DNA of 64,000 bases, taken from NCBI GenBank assembly GCA_024195585.1, contig SWBL01000204.1:1-64000 (forward strand), read 5' to 3'. Source of the DNA: Aureobasidium sp. EXF-3400. Lineage: Eukaryota; Ascomycota; Dothideomycetes; Dothideales; Saccotheciaceae. This document shows, in pieces, positions 55,101-63,685 of this stretch; position 1 is the stretch's first letter, and each line of letters begins with the position of its first letter. The translations under genes were made by a program, and so were the position numbers. The notes below the pieces were generated by a model. That model was not told the origin of the DNA, made no database searches, and saw nothing but the letters and a program-made list of their open reading frames with translations.

Positions 55101-57114
55101 GTTCCGGAACATCTTGTTGTCTCTTCTCGTAGATAGTTTGCAATATCCGTAGGCCAGAAAGTCTGAGGTCATGACTGGGCGTTTTCAGACAATCAATAAG
55201 GTTAGCGATAAGGGAGTCCATCTGGTCTCCAGTGAACGCAATGTCAGCCTTCTTGAGGACAGAGTTCAAGCCAGTCCAGTAAGGCACAAGCTTTTTGCAT
55301 CGAGTAGAGGCAGAGCATAGCGCTTCTGCCAGTTCCTTGTCCTGCAAACTTTCGCTGAACTCGTCTGATATGTATTGGAAACCTTGGCCTAAAGCAAAAA
55401 GATCCCAGCCTCCAATAACTGTAGACACTGACTTTGCTGCGGACTTCAATAACTGAAGAATGCTGGCCGCGATCTGTTTGCGTGTTTCTGAGTCTCCCTG
55501 AGAGATTCGCAATACTGCTAGGTGGCCGTTGCTCATGTGTAATGTCTCGACGTCTTTCGAAGGCGAGTTCCCTTGAGCTTTCTTCAGACGTTGAAGCATG
55601 ACTTTTTGCCACTCCAGAGGGCATTGCAAAGGCGTTTTCGCAAATGTGTTCTTACGAGACAAAGACGGAAGCATTGCGCAAAGCGCCATCTCATTCTCCT
55701 TCCAGTGGTTGACGATGAACTTCTGAAAGATAGGCAAAACAAAGCTTTGGAAACGCTCCTGGTTAAGCTCTGCAAAGATGTTGCAGAAAGGCAGGAAATG
55801 AGCAATCCACTTGCCTCGGCTGATTGTGTCGAGAATGGCAAGTTCTGGAAGGACTGCATCAAAAGGTGCATAATTAAGTACCACGGCCAGCGTGTTGAGA
55901 AGTGCAGTCAATGTATCCGAGTCAATGTCCTTGTTTGCTTTGTCGGCTGTCTGAATCATGGTCGTTACACGCTTAGCATACGTTTGCCAATCTGAAATTC
56001 TGCTTCCTTTGCGAACAGATGCAGCAGTAAACAGAAGAGTGTTCGCCGCGTCTAAGTTTTTAACTGCATCTTCACCCTCCGGGTCGGTAAACTCGAAGAT
56101 TGCCTCCTGAACGGACTCAAAGGTTTCTGGAGTGGTATGATGTACAACACTGATCAATGAGCCTCTCAAGATTTGAAGGGACCTGCCCTTGAGGAACTCT
56201 GAGTGGTCAGCATTGAAGCAGAATCGGGTCAAGCATTGCAGAACAGTGTTTCCTCCTGAGTGGAGGGTTCCTTGTACACCCTTGATAGACTCTGTGAACA
56301 GTGTCATCAGACCTTGTGAATATAGATCGTCCGAAGCAGTCTCGTTCTCGGCAAAGTCGTTGAGCATGTGCTCGACGATTGTATCCAACGGCTCCCTGCT
56401 CTTGTGGTATGTGGTTCCGGCCTTCCTGACTAAGAAACTCATTGCCTCGGCAGCGAATCGAATGACATAGGGCTTCTGCTTCTGTTTGCCCAGATACGGC
56501 GATAAAAGGTCGTACAGCGGTCTAAGATCGGGGACTAATAGACGAGAAAGGTACTTGAAGAGCCAGGCTAGGCAAGTAAATGCCCACTCGACAACCTCGG
56601 GCTCTGCGTTGGTGGCTGCGACATGTGCGACGGTTGCGACGGCTCTTTGGAAGTGCTTTTCGAATCGGACATCGAGGTCGTGTGCAAAGTGTGACATGAG
56701 GGCTAGCAGAGGCTCGAGCGACATGACATCTCCCTTTGTGATGTATGTGATCAGGTTGTCCATGATGGTCTCCTCATGGAAGATGACCATGGGCAGGCTG
56801 TCGGAAATGTTGTAGACGTTTTTGGCAAAGGTCGTAAAGTTTTCGGACAGGTTGAGGTCCTTCCATTCATCCAGAGCAGTACGGAAGTACGAGGCCTCTC
56901 CTTCCAGTTCGTGGGCACCTTCTGCTCCTACTCCGCGACGAGTGCGGCGAATGGGATCGATCTTCATCTTGGAGATCCTCTGGGCGAAACCTTCAAAGTG
57001 GTGTCGTCGACTTGAAGGTGTCGATTTTGTCTTTCTTTGTGTTTTGACGACCTTTGTAGCCGCCTTGGCCGACTTGGGCCCATTGGAGGCGGTATTCCTC
57101 GAGGTCCCGGCCAT
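49180..57114 (-). CDS. UTP20: U3 snoRNP (SSU processome) protein Utp20
   Basis: Giant HEAT-repeat scaffold of the 90S/SSU processome, needed for 18S rRNA processing in the nucleolus. One uninterrupted exon of 7.9 kb, 2644 aa from ATG 57114 (MAGTSRNTASNGPKSAKAAT); the frame extends 51 codons upstream without family similarity. The N-terminus is basic (KVVKTQRKTKSTPSSRRHHF), then the family block RHHFEGFAQRISKMKIDPIR. Alpha-solenoid repeats fill the protein, with the DRIM-type core in the middle. The acidic insert EEDEQEDEEEDETADAEDED sits near the C-terminus. The tail is Lys/Arg-rich (KRRKHDITKAKRKEKSAEAR), typical of nucleolar proteins. Length and order match the roughly 2500-aa yeast protein. 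It is divergent from DRN1 across 205 bp. Confidence 0.96.
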   Translation of the reverse strand: MAGTSRNTASNGPKSAKAATKVVKTQRKTKSTPSSRRHHFEGFAQRISKMKIDPIRRTRRGVGAEGAHELEGEASYFRTALDEWKDLNLSENFTTFAKNVYNISDSLPMVIFHEETIMDNLITYITKGDVMSLEPLLALMSHFAHDLDVRFEKHFQRAVATVAHVAATNAEPEVVEWAFTCLAWLFKYLSRLLVPDLRPLYDLLSPYLGKQKQKPYVIRFAAEAMSFLVRKAGTTYHKSREPLDTIVEHMLNDFAENETASDDLYSQGLMTLFTESIKGVQGTLHSGGNTVLQCLTRFCFNADHSEFLKGRSLQILRGSLISVVHHTTPETFESVQEAIFEFTDPEGEDAVKNLDAANTLLFTAASVRKGSRISDWQTYAKRVTTMIQTADKANKDIDSDTLTALLNTLAVVLNYAPFDAVLPELAILDTISRGKWIAHFLPFCNIFAELNQERFQSFVLPIFQKFIVNHWKENEMALCAMLPSLSRKNTFAKTPLQCPLEWQKVMLQRLKKAQGNSPSKDVETLHMSNGHLAVLRISQGDSETRKQIAASILQLLKSAAKSVSTVIGGWDLFALGQGFQYISDEFSESLQDKELAEALCSASTRCKKLVPYWTGLNSVLKKADIAFTGDQMDSLIANLIDCLKTPSHDLRLSGLRILQTIYEKRQQDVPELLTHAISIEDTPPSVPNTRFISSQIRRLALGYPDILSDPILAKAIPTYCFGLLHIHLAQAWDDSIAALKEMTAHGNAEEIITSTITQWLQGNADAEEHTVQAETTQDRSISHVSSDFECSNMNQIERDVEISESLFADLNQGIEKQFKRDHVQTFAASLSERSQALRALNSMPQLAEKRSRLLVPVLLEWAGDETEEQEQEETGSTRHWGRKDQKAMLGVFAQFQNPRVLFKATEVYQALLNLLTNGDNEIQKSTLKAILAWKTPSVIKYQEHLLNFLDDARFREEVSVFLRLEEEGDAIRSADCPELMPVLLRILYGKAVTRAGSASGKRGQQTRRKAIFVALARFPAEIVGQYLSISLGSLATMEPIQNGELNQSAVDKFAVAPRKQVGLLNMLDDMVHTLGNRLDRYATKIADAVLLCLLKASKSHTGSIETDEEAPVEEESQTSLDRAIRQAGFHCLIQVFSSCTEVSWYNYAKVVMSELVGPRLEKLPIETAQSVSAFLRLFSTWASSLATCHYLTEFFPQTLNAVADCLVVPSAKNEVKSFIIEHIIGRLLDTIQPRQSKDAEMNIDTTEEQDQARASILGPRASLFVVRLGAVLRQSPPKDILDSSVLCVSRLAPLVTGVENIRDVVDVSIFLLGQPSKTVHFTTKRDLLQTLFHLIPGAELNKDEVRFNQVYSTLCPLFGYFKDRESRELLAAVVKQLADERKELSYVASLCEDLNSFSASRLDEPDFERRAIAFSTINEEKYSTFTAMQWQPLVYSMLYFIRDNDELAIRTSASYSLRRFIEVASVDGEFKDEEFKSLTISGLYNGLQGGMRDPSELVRSEYLQVLAHLIKHFSAWDAVNDMTSLLVEGDEEASFFNNILHIQQHRRLRALRRLSEEAHAGVISSNNVSLFFIPLLEHFIFDSAGDDGAHNLSAETINTVGALSGCLDWQLYRSTLRRFVSYIQSKQELQKIVLRIVSRVIDALDRASESVRSKNTSMEVDGEAESTSNGISALSPLAATLPSEEKLSNEINKQLLPPLTQFLHLKDESTVSLRVPVGVAVVKLIRVLPVAEHALRLPTVLMDLCHVLRSKAAEARDMTRKTLSEITGILGPSYFQFVIKELRSALQRGYQLHVMSFTMHSILVDNIESLKAGDLDHCINDIIAVVMDDIFGVAGQEKDAEEYISKMKEVKSSKSYDSAELMAKITTTSHLGDLIRPIQSLLLEKLDLKTVKKIDELLRRIGLGASQNPSVKDRDILIFGYEIIQKVYAATAEAKTRPVMEDYKIRKYLIQMQSANKSGKKGATSSYIFKLTRFALDLVRAVLQKHDELKTPANLAGFLPILGDALIGGQEEVQMASVRLLTSIIRVPSPQIVSNGPVYAAEAVKILRAAPSTITELAQSSLKLISAILRDRPDIKIKENDMAYVLKRVKPDLEEPDRQGVIFNFLKAVVARKIIITEVYEVMDSVATIMVTNQTRSARDLARGVYFAFMMEYPQAGTRLNKQIAFLVQNLEYKYVEGRQSVLELLHLLLAKTQGDLVQELSSMLFVPLVMMMVNDDSLECREMAGALISKILERADDERTSNFVTLLRTWLEQDEQLLPRRIALQCWTIYIGHGKASGKETSFLFKQVSKLLNPEDVETEDWELLYYALQAFAKMAEMAPSTSLAPAAKPSWTNIFKCLVFPHAWVKLSSARLVGLLFADLGNCASKTEQGLAALPLYTNSKMEVTAKELHQLCAAGLRTLRFSNVSEQLVGQTVRNLIFLGRCYSADNVDWEHPTPYTRNGVAVSQEEDEQEDEEEDETADAEDEDGETTTTSAPTTALHHLLSRLSALVRRDDGAPTASVLSAKIGSLQAIASLCNILPSPHISPSLPSILTPIYLLTDASIAAPRLATEPLQKSYQDLKALATEVASLLQKKLGSTDYVVAMRGVQEQVRGRREERRRKRRIEAVSAPAKYAADKRRKHDITKAKRKEKSAEARGKRRGW

Positions 57115-57319
57115 GTTGTGTGGTTGTGAAATGCTATGGCAACTTTTTTGCAGCAACTTCGAACTTTCTTCGAGCGCGGCGGAAGATGCGATCAGAACGC
57201 GCCAAGACTGTGGGGAAAGTGGGCCTCGACCCTTTTGGTGCTCGTGGACTCCATCAGATCGCGTCAATTTGCTTTCTCAATAATTATTCACTTTTCTCAG
57301 CCAGCCAATTCCTAAGAAC
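57115..57319. promoter_or_regulatory. Bidirectional promoter UTP20/DRN1
   Basis: Only 205 bp separate two divergent start codons, so both genes must share this region. No TATA box is obvious. Inferred from position. Confidence 0.5.
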
Positions 57320-59003
57320 ATGGTATCCAAGATGTTTGTGTCATTACACCCTCAATTCACAGATCACAACTAACCAGATTATTAGTGCGGTCATTGGCGC
57401 AGTCAATGGCCAAATCTCTGCTGTCTTTGGCAAATTATCAGCATTGCATGCTAAAAATGCCTTTGCATTTGCTATTATCACTGGAGACCTATTTGCAGAT
57501 CCAGTGAACCCTAGCCCAGAGGAAGCCAGTCAACTTAAGGATCTGCTTGAAGGCAAAATCGACATAGCTCTACCTGTATACTTTGCTCTCGGCAAACGTG
57601 AGCTGCCTCGTGAGGTCCAGGAGAAACTAAGCGCTCATGCTGGCGAGTTGTGTTCGAACCTTTACTTCCTTGGCCGAAGAACTACTGTCAAAACATCTGA
57701 AGGCGTCAAGATTGTCGCTCTGGGCGGTGCTCACATCGATGCTGTCTCAGATAAATCCTTGATCACAGAATTCAGCCCCAGTCACACATCAGAGGATGTT
57801 AAGGTATTGAGAGGCGCTAATACCGCCGACATCTTGGTAACAAGTGAATGGCCTGCGGAGATTCGCACCGGCTCCAATGCACCTTATACTGGCGAAGAAG
57901 CTGTTTCACAACAGGGCGTTGCAGACCTCTGTACTGTGCTAAAGCCTCGTTACCACTTCTCCTTCTCGGAAGGCTTCCTCGAACGCGAGCCTTTCTTCCA
58001 TACCCAAAGCGAAGATGACAGCGGCTATCAAATCACGCGATTCATCAGTTTGGCACCCTACGGAAATGCGGCCAAGCAGAAGTGGATCTATGCATTCACC
58101 CTGGATACTTCAGTGGCACCTACTGCAACAGTGCCGTCGGGAGTCACAGCATCTCCATTGTCATTCACGAAGAAGCGCAAGGCTGTTGAATCCCAAGCGC
58201 AGTCGTTTTCGCGCTTCTCTGGTGGTAACGGTGATGGTGGTGGTCGGCAGAGAGGTCGTAACAAGCGCGCTCGACCAAACCCGAACCCAGCAGAATGCTT
58301 CTTCTGTTTATCGAATCCCAACATTGCAACACATCTAATCTCCTCGATCGGCGACAGCGCGTATTTGACAACAGCGAAGGGACCGCTTCCGACTCCCAGG
58401 ACCTTCCCTGCGCTCGGCTTCCCAGGCCATATGCTGATTATTCCGCTCGAACATGCGCCCACTCTTGCGTCGATACAGGACCAAGATTCCAAGAAGGCCA
58501 CTATTGCTGAGATGCATCGCTATCGACTTGCATTGCAAAGTATGCTCACGAAGAGGTCCGAAGATGCTGCTGAAGCAGATAAGCTTGGTGCGGTAACATG
58601 GGAGATCAGTCGTTTGGGAGGTATCCACATCCACTGGCAGTTCACGCCGGTACCACAGGACATCATCAAGAAAGGATTGGTGGAAGCAGGATTCAAGGTC
58701 GAAGCAGAGAATCAAAGTTACCCAGCTTTCGAGTCGTCGAATGTTTCGACCGATATAGCCGCTGAGGGTGATTGTTTCAAGGCTACTATATGGGACGGAG
58801 CAGAGGAGAAAACCATGGTTCTTCCTCTGGACTCGTCATTTAGGTTTGATCTGCAATTTGGACGAAGGGTTCTAGCCAAGTTGCTCGGTCTAGAGAGCCG
58901 ATCGCATTGGCAGGACTGTGACCAGAGCGAGGCAGAGGAGAGCACAGATGTCGAGGCCTTCAAAGCTGCGTTTGCTCCATTCGACTTCTCGCTCGAAGTC
59001 TAA
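57320..59003 (+). CDS. DRN1: CWF19-like protein (Drn1/CWF19L1)
   Basis: Splicing-associated factor that aids intron lariat debranching with Dbr1. Exon 1 is only 14 nt (57320-57333); the intron is 57334-57385 (GTTTGT, CTAAC branch, TTAG) and exon 2 is 57386-59003; 543 aa. This split gives MVSKIAVIGAVNGQISAVFG, the family N-terminus, from an otherwise hidden start. Residues 1-300 form the metallophosphatase-like domain (FAFAIITGDLF, LPVYFALGKREL, VALGGAHIDAV) with degenerate metal ligands, as in Drn1. A basic Gly/Arg linker (RGRNKRARPNPNPAE) leads to CwfJ domain 1 (CFFCLSNPNIATHLISSIGD, FPGHMLIIPLEHAPTL, GGIHIHWQFTPVP; HIT-like) and CwfJ domain 2 at the end. Confidence 0.93.
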
Positions 59004-60303
59004 CAGAAATCACGAGTTGGATACGCAAGTGTCGTTTCACACTGAGATGGATGCTCTTCCAGAGCACTTTAATGATCTGAAATCAAAAATAAACATTCTT
59101 ATGCATTGATTTGTGCACTTTCGTTCCCCGAGGAAAAGCATCGCCATGTTCATCGTGTGTGCCTGAATGACTAGTGTGACTGGCCCATCAGGTTGCCCAA
59201 GTTGAGCCGCCAATGCAGTGATGAGTATGCTCAACAAGCGCGATTGACCAATCAAGGAAGAAAGTGGCACAGTTTTTGGACAGATTGACAATATGCAGGG
59301 CCTAATCGATATGTACACAACGACCCTAACGATCTGAGTACAGAGACAACGGCGAAAAAAGGTTGTCGTCGAAGAGGGCACACATAACACGAGATAACAG
59401 ATAGACGTTTTGCAGCCTTGTGGTAAGTTTCCGATGACAGGTTCAGCACGCGCACCGATGATACTGTAGGCGGGACGATCGCCGACTGCGAACAAGGTAC
59501 ACCAGCACGTGTGGAGCCGGGAAGCCACAAGCAGGCGGCAGCACTTTGCGCAAGGGCGGTGTGATGGTGGATTGCTAGAGGTCGACCTGCCGCATGATCC
59601 AGCGCGCATAGCTCCAGGCGAGGTTTGCATGTCACACCGCATTGATCGCGGCTGTGTGGCCATGGTGGCCATCTGGGTCTGATGTTGTTGTCAGTGACGG
59701 GTGTGATGAGAGGAGAGCCGGCGCAAACACAACAATCAACTCGACATAGCTCTGTAAGCGACGGTCGATTGCGAGCTGCGGTAGACTACGAGTCAAAGCT
59801 GCGGAGAGATCGAGTAGAAAAAGGCAAAAGAAGCAAGCACGGACGCAGCAGTTGAATTGGATCAAGGTCTGGCGCACAGATCCGTGGGTGGAGGCATTGT
59901 GGGCGTTCGCGCGCCTTCCTGCTCACCTTCTGTTTCGCTCCTTCACTCTCTCATCACTCGCTCAAAATCGACTCGCCTTTCGCCTACCACTTCACTTCTC
60001 GCCAGCGATACTCCTGTTTGCGCCCTCCTGAATATTGCCCTTCTCCAATCCGACGCTAGATGGCCGATTGATCCGACACGCCTATCGCGTCCGCTCCCGC
60101 TTTGTTGTTGATTCCGCACGCGCATCCGGCCCACATTCGCGACCGCTGCCGCAACTATCCTGCATCTCGGACGTTACCAGCCTTGAACGTCAAACGACCA
60201 CAACACCTATCTACCCCCTGACGCTCGCTCCCGACCCCTCACTGCTATTGCGCATCAATTCCGACTGTTTCGTTTGTTGTTTAGCTGCGCGCAATCAGAC
60301 GCC
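59004..60303. other. Intergenic, long upstream region of the 60.3-kb gene
   Basis: About 1.3 kb with no convincing gene. The last 400 bases are C/T-rich and low in purines, like the long leader of a regulatory gene; several short upstream ORFs lie in it. Confidence 0.5.
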
Positions 60304-62286
60304 ATGGCTTCGCACAAGCCGAGCGTCTCCACGCTTCCGCGCGATTTCAAGTTCTCTCACAACGACACCGAAATACCACAAACACCGGCCAGACCTTCTA
60401 CTGCCGTCGACTCTTTCGATCTCGAGGCGCCTGCGCTTCCAAAGCAGACGTTCAAGCTGCGCCGTCGCCCACGCGATCAGCAGACTGGAGCAATGGACGA
60501 AGCTCCCATTGTGCCCAGTATCGAGATGACCGAAGTGAACGAGCCGGCTCACTACACTTCCTCCTACTCCATGTCGACTCCAGGATACCTCGCGCCACGT
60601 GCTGGACACTTCCGCCTCTCATCACCACCTAAGACACCTGCATCGCAAGTGACATCCTACAACATTGACGCAACGGACGCCACCGAGTGGTCCATGTTTC
60701 ACCCCGTCCATCTCCACGACATCATACAGCGACCATCTTCAGCTCTCTCGACCTTTTCCGACTCTTCCGCGACATCTCAAGGAAGCAGCTTTGACTCAAA
60801 ATCATCATTCGATGCAGGCAGCTGCACAAGTCCTGAGAGCGACATTGGCGATCCATTTGCTTTCTTCGAACGCAAATCTGGAGCACCAGGATCAACTACT
60901 CCGTCTAGTGGATTCCCCAATGCCAAGCGTATCAAGACGATGCGCCATCCTCACTTCACTCCTGAGATGGACAACCATCTCTGGTTCACGTACATGAGCT
61001 ACGTCCAAGATCCGAGGGTCACTCCGTTTAAGATGCTACCTGGCACCTCACCACCTCTGGGCGTCTGTCATCGTGTCGCGCGTGAAGCTAAGGCAACCTG
61101 GAGACCAAACCGCGTATCATGTGCCCCTAATGGCATCCCACGCATCTCCATCCAGTGCCCAGACTCGTCCGATCCTGTCAGCCCATCCGATGCTATGGAC
61201 CAGTCAACGCCCACTGCAGCGTATTCGCACAACCCAGTCGCACTTAAGTGGCCGCGCTCGGAGGGTGCCACGCGTCGTCGTCTGCGTGAGTTGTGCAAGC
61301 GCAAGCCTTCTCTCTCTGCCCATTACATGAGGCTTTTGCGCACCCGCAGCCCCTCTCCTTTCGAGTCTTCGAGCAGTGTTAGTGCCAGTAGCAGTCCCGC
61401 CCAGCCACCTGCGCCTGTTGCTCAGCCGCCTACTCCTCAACCTTCCTCATTCTCCAGTCGCAGTATGAACGTTTCCTTGGCTGAAGCGACAGCTCCTTCG
61501 ATGCAGCCAGATGGTCCGCTTGCACAACTTCACAAGCGTACCCCGCAAGCCCCCATGGCTCCTCAGCAGCGTCGTGGATCCGATTGGTACGCGCGCATCG
61601 GCCGTTCAGGAGCACGTGCTGCTCATCAGAAGAGCCAGTCTTTGCAGCTCGGTCTAGGCTTGGGCTCCTCGTCTGGCATGCAGTCGAATTCTTTCGAGCG
61701 TGGCAGCATCCTGGCCTCACCATTCGATGACAGCGAACCATCGCGTCAAAACTTCTTGGAGAACATGAACAAGACACAATCTCTTGGACGTGCCTTCTTG
61801 AATAACAACGCCAACCGCCTGACAGATGCCGGTCCTTCGCTGCGTTCTCCCTTCCCACTCGACGGCCCTATGCCGAGCGTCAAATCTCTGAAGCGCAGGT
61901 TTGGTGTCGATGATCAATCTGGTTCCCAACAGCCATCACTCGAGGATGTCTTTACCGCTCCTCCTGCATCTTCGAATCACCCTATGCGCAACCGTGGCTT
62001 CAGTTTGAGTGCTGTCAACGGCATGGCTCAGAACGCTAACAACAGCTTCCCTCAGCTGTTTACGCCTGTATCTTCAACTGCTGATCACAGGATGGGCGAA
62101 GCTTCAGACAACCTCAATCTACCCAAGCTCGCACAGCCTCCCAGGCTTGGCTCTCCATTCTCCGGCGGTGTTTCGAACAATCGCTTCAACACTTTTCCAC
62201 GCCGTTTCACGCCACGCGAAGCTGGACTGGCTGAACAACCCTTTGAGGAGCGCAAAATGTCCGCAGAATCCCAGCCCGATTCATGA
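60304..62286 (+). CDS. Disordered conserved-looking fungal protein
   Basis: Single exon, 660 aa. I recognise the type (fungal regulatory protein) but cannot name it. It is mostly disordered: Ser/Pro/Thr-rich from 1-190 and 360-660, with many short SP/TP sites (PPKTPAS, RSPSPFES, FTPVSST) that could be kinase targets. One ordered block at about 220-300 reads HPHFTPEMDNHLWFTYMSYV, QDPRVTPFKMLPGTSPPLGV and CHRVAREAKATW, followed by ARG/LYS-rich EGATRRRLRELCKRKPSLSA. It might bind DNA or partner proteins. C-terminal motifs such as PSVKSLKRRFG are basic. The start chosen is MASHKPSVSTLPRDFKFSHN; an ATG 30 nt upstream is in frame. A long C/T-rich leader precedes it. Confidence 0.75.
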   Translation: MASHKPSVSTLPRDFKFSHNDTEIPQTPARPSTAVDSFDLEAPALPKQTFKLRRRPRDQQTGAMDEAPIVPSIEMTEVNEPAHYTSSYSMSTPGYLAPRAGHFRLSSPPKTPASQVTSYNIDATDATEWSMFHPVHLHDIIQRPSSALSTFSDSSATSQGSSFDSKSSFDAGSCTSPESDIGDPFAFFERKSGAPGSTTPSSGFPNAKRIKTMRHPHFTPEMDNHLWFTYMSYVQDPRVTPFKMLPGTSPPLGVCHRVAREAKATWRPNRVSCAPNGIPRISIQCPDSSDPVSPSDAMDQSTPTAAYSHNPVALKWPRSEGATRRRLRELCKRKPSLSAHYMRLLRTRSPSPFESSSSVSASSSPAQPPAPVAQPPTPQPSSFSSRSMNVSLAEATAPSMQPDGPLAQLHKRTPQAPMAPQQRRGSDWYARIGRSGARAAHQKSQSLQLGLGLGSSSGMQSNSFERGSILASPFDDSEPSRQNFLENMNKTQSLGRAFLNNNANRLTDAGPSLRSPFPLDGPMPSVKSLKRRFGVDDQSGSQQPSLEDVFTAPPASSNHPMRNRGFSLSAVNGMAQNANNSFPQLFTPVSSTADHRMGEASDNLNLPKLAQPPRLGSPFSGGVSNNRFNTFPRRFTPREAGLAEQPFEERKMSAESQPDS

Positions 62287-63157
62287 CACGACTCTACTTC
62301 TCATGTTTCGGGAAAGGCTGTCTCAATATTTCATGCAGGCACGTTAGACGAGACTTGCCTACGGATCAGCGACACATCGCTCCCATCATGACTACAGTGA
62401 ACGAATCCGATGAAGGAGATCATTGAACTTTCCTCTATACGATTTCTTCTAATCTGTCTTTCCACTTTCTTCTCCTGGCGGGCCAAGTTAAGTGTACTCA
62501 ACTCTCTTATCCTGGCCTGCTTCTTTTTCTTCTTCTGGAGCGCTGCTCTAGTACTGTCGTCATTTTTGTTTCTTCTTTTTTTCGGTACTGTTTTCTTTCC
62601 TTATATTGTCCCTCTGACGATGCAACGAGACCAGAGACCCGAGCAACGCAACAACTATACAAATGCATAGGACCGGTGGTGCACGGAAGGGGTGTGTTGG
62701 CGAAAATCTGCTTTACAGGGTTGTTCTGTCTTTTTTCTTATTCCTTTGAATCTTGTCAGTGGAAGAAACTTTGATGTTTTGCACATTGGAGGACTTTTTC
62801 CTTTGACACACAACAACAACACTACAAAAAAAAAAGAATCAGGAGGCGCAGTTCAGGGGTATATGATGCATTGGGGGTTGTGAGTGTGGATGCATAGGAC
62901 TGGTTTCAGGAGTTGTTTTTTCCTTGTCTCTTTTGCATGGTCTTCTTTTTTTTCTATCTCTGAGGAGTTCTGGGTTTTCTTTATACAAGTCAGGCAGGGG
63001 GGATTTGAAGTGACGCTGTCAACGAAATGAACTATAACCTATTTTTCCTTTCTACATCTTGTTCTGAAATGACTGCCCCTTGGGGGGTTCTTTTTTCTTT
63101 AGTGTTTCCTTTAGTGATTATTTGCTCTCGTAAAGATCGTTGGCGTTGACAGGTAAA
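62287..63157. other. 3' region, T-rich
   Basis: T-rich and low-complexity DNA after the 60.3-kb gene, with poly-T and CTTTTT tracts. An 86-codon hydrophobic ORF (62410-62670) reflects the T-richness and is not called. Confidence 0.5.
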
Positions 63158-63384
63158 CAAGAATGGCCAAATTGTAGCGATCGGTCTCGTTTCTGATGGC
63201 CAGCTCGAGGAGGGTGTCAATGTTACCCTTCTCCTTGTACCTACGCACGCGTAGCAAGTGCTGTCCCTTACGCTTGTACGTCATTCTATGGACTAACCAA
63301 GGGTAACTATGGAAGTTAAAGACAATTGGCCGATCGGAAGTGAAGATGGCTTCGTAGTCATCATCTTTGAGGCCGTGGGGGTGG
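63158..63384 (-). pseudogene. Phosphoketolase gene fragment
   Basis: A 227-bp piece matching 47955-48181 of the phosphoketolase gene on the opposite strand. There are no gaps and about 18 mismatches by eye (about 92% identity). The first 84 bases (in gene orientation) are identical. It encodes [20 protein letters not shown] and [18 protein letters not shown], then stops matching sharply at both edges. Most differing codons are synonymous (9 of 14). Nothing else of the gene is present. Confidence 0.9.
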
Positions 63385-63685
63385 GATATAGCCATTGGGC
63401 TGTGGACGGGACAGGACAACACCTTGGGTGCTTTGTGAGGTTGTCGAGCCTTAGGTTTCTCGATCCCAACTGGCAGTGTGGCACTGTTGCATCTACTCTT
63501 ATCCGTGAGTCTGTCACTGCTAGTTAAGAGGCAATTGGTGTGCCTATCTATCACGAAGGCAGCCATAAAGTTTCTGTCGTCCAGACTGTTCTGATTTATC
63601 ATCACACTGATCCTGTCTATATACAAATCTCTTCCTGCCACCTTCTACACCACAACTTTTTCTCCCAAAAGAACTCTCCCAACTT
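63385..63685. other. Spacer downstream of LTN1
   Basis: About 300 bp between the phosphoketolase fragment and the LTN1 stop codon, probably including the LTN1 3' UTR. No gene is seen. Confidence 0.45.

Noticed and set aside
62410..62670. Small hydrophobic (membrane-like) ORF
   Set aside because: The hydrophobicity comes from a T-rich 3' region; there is no conservation signal or promoter.
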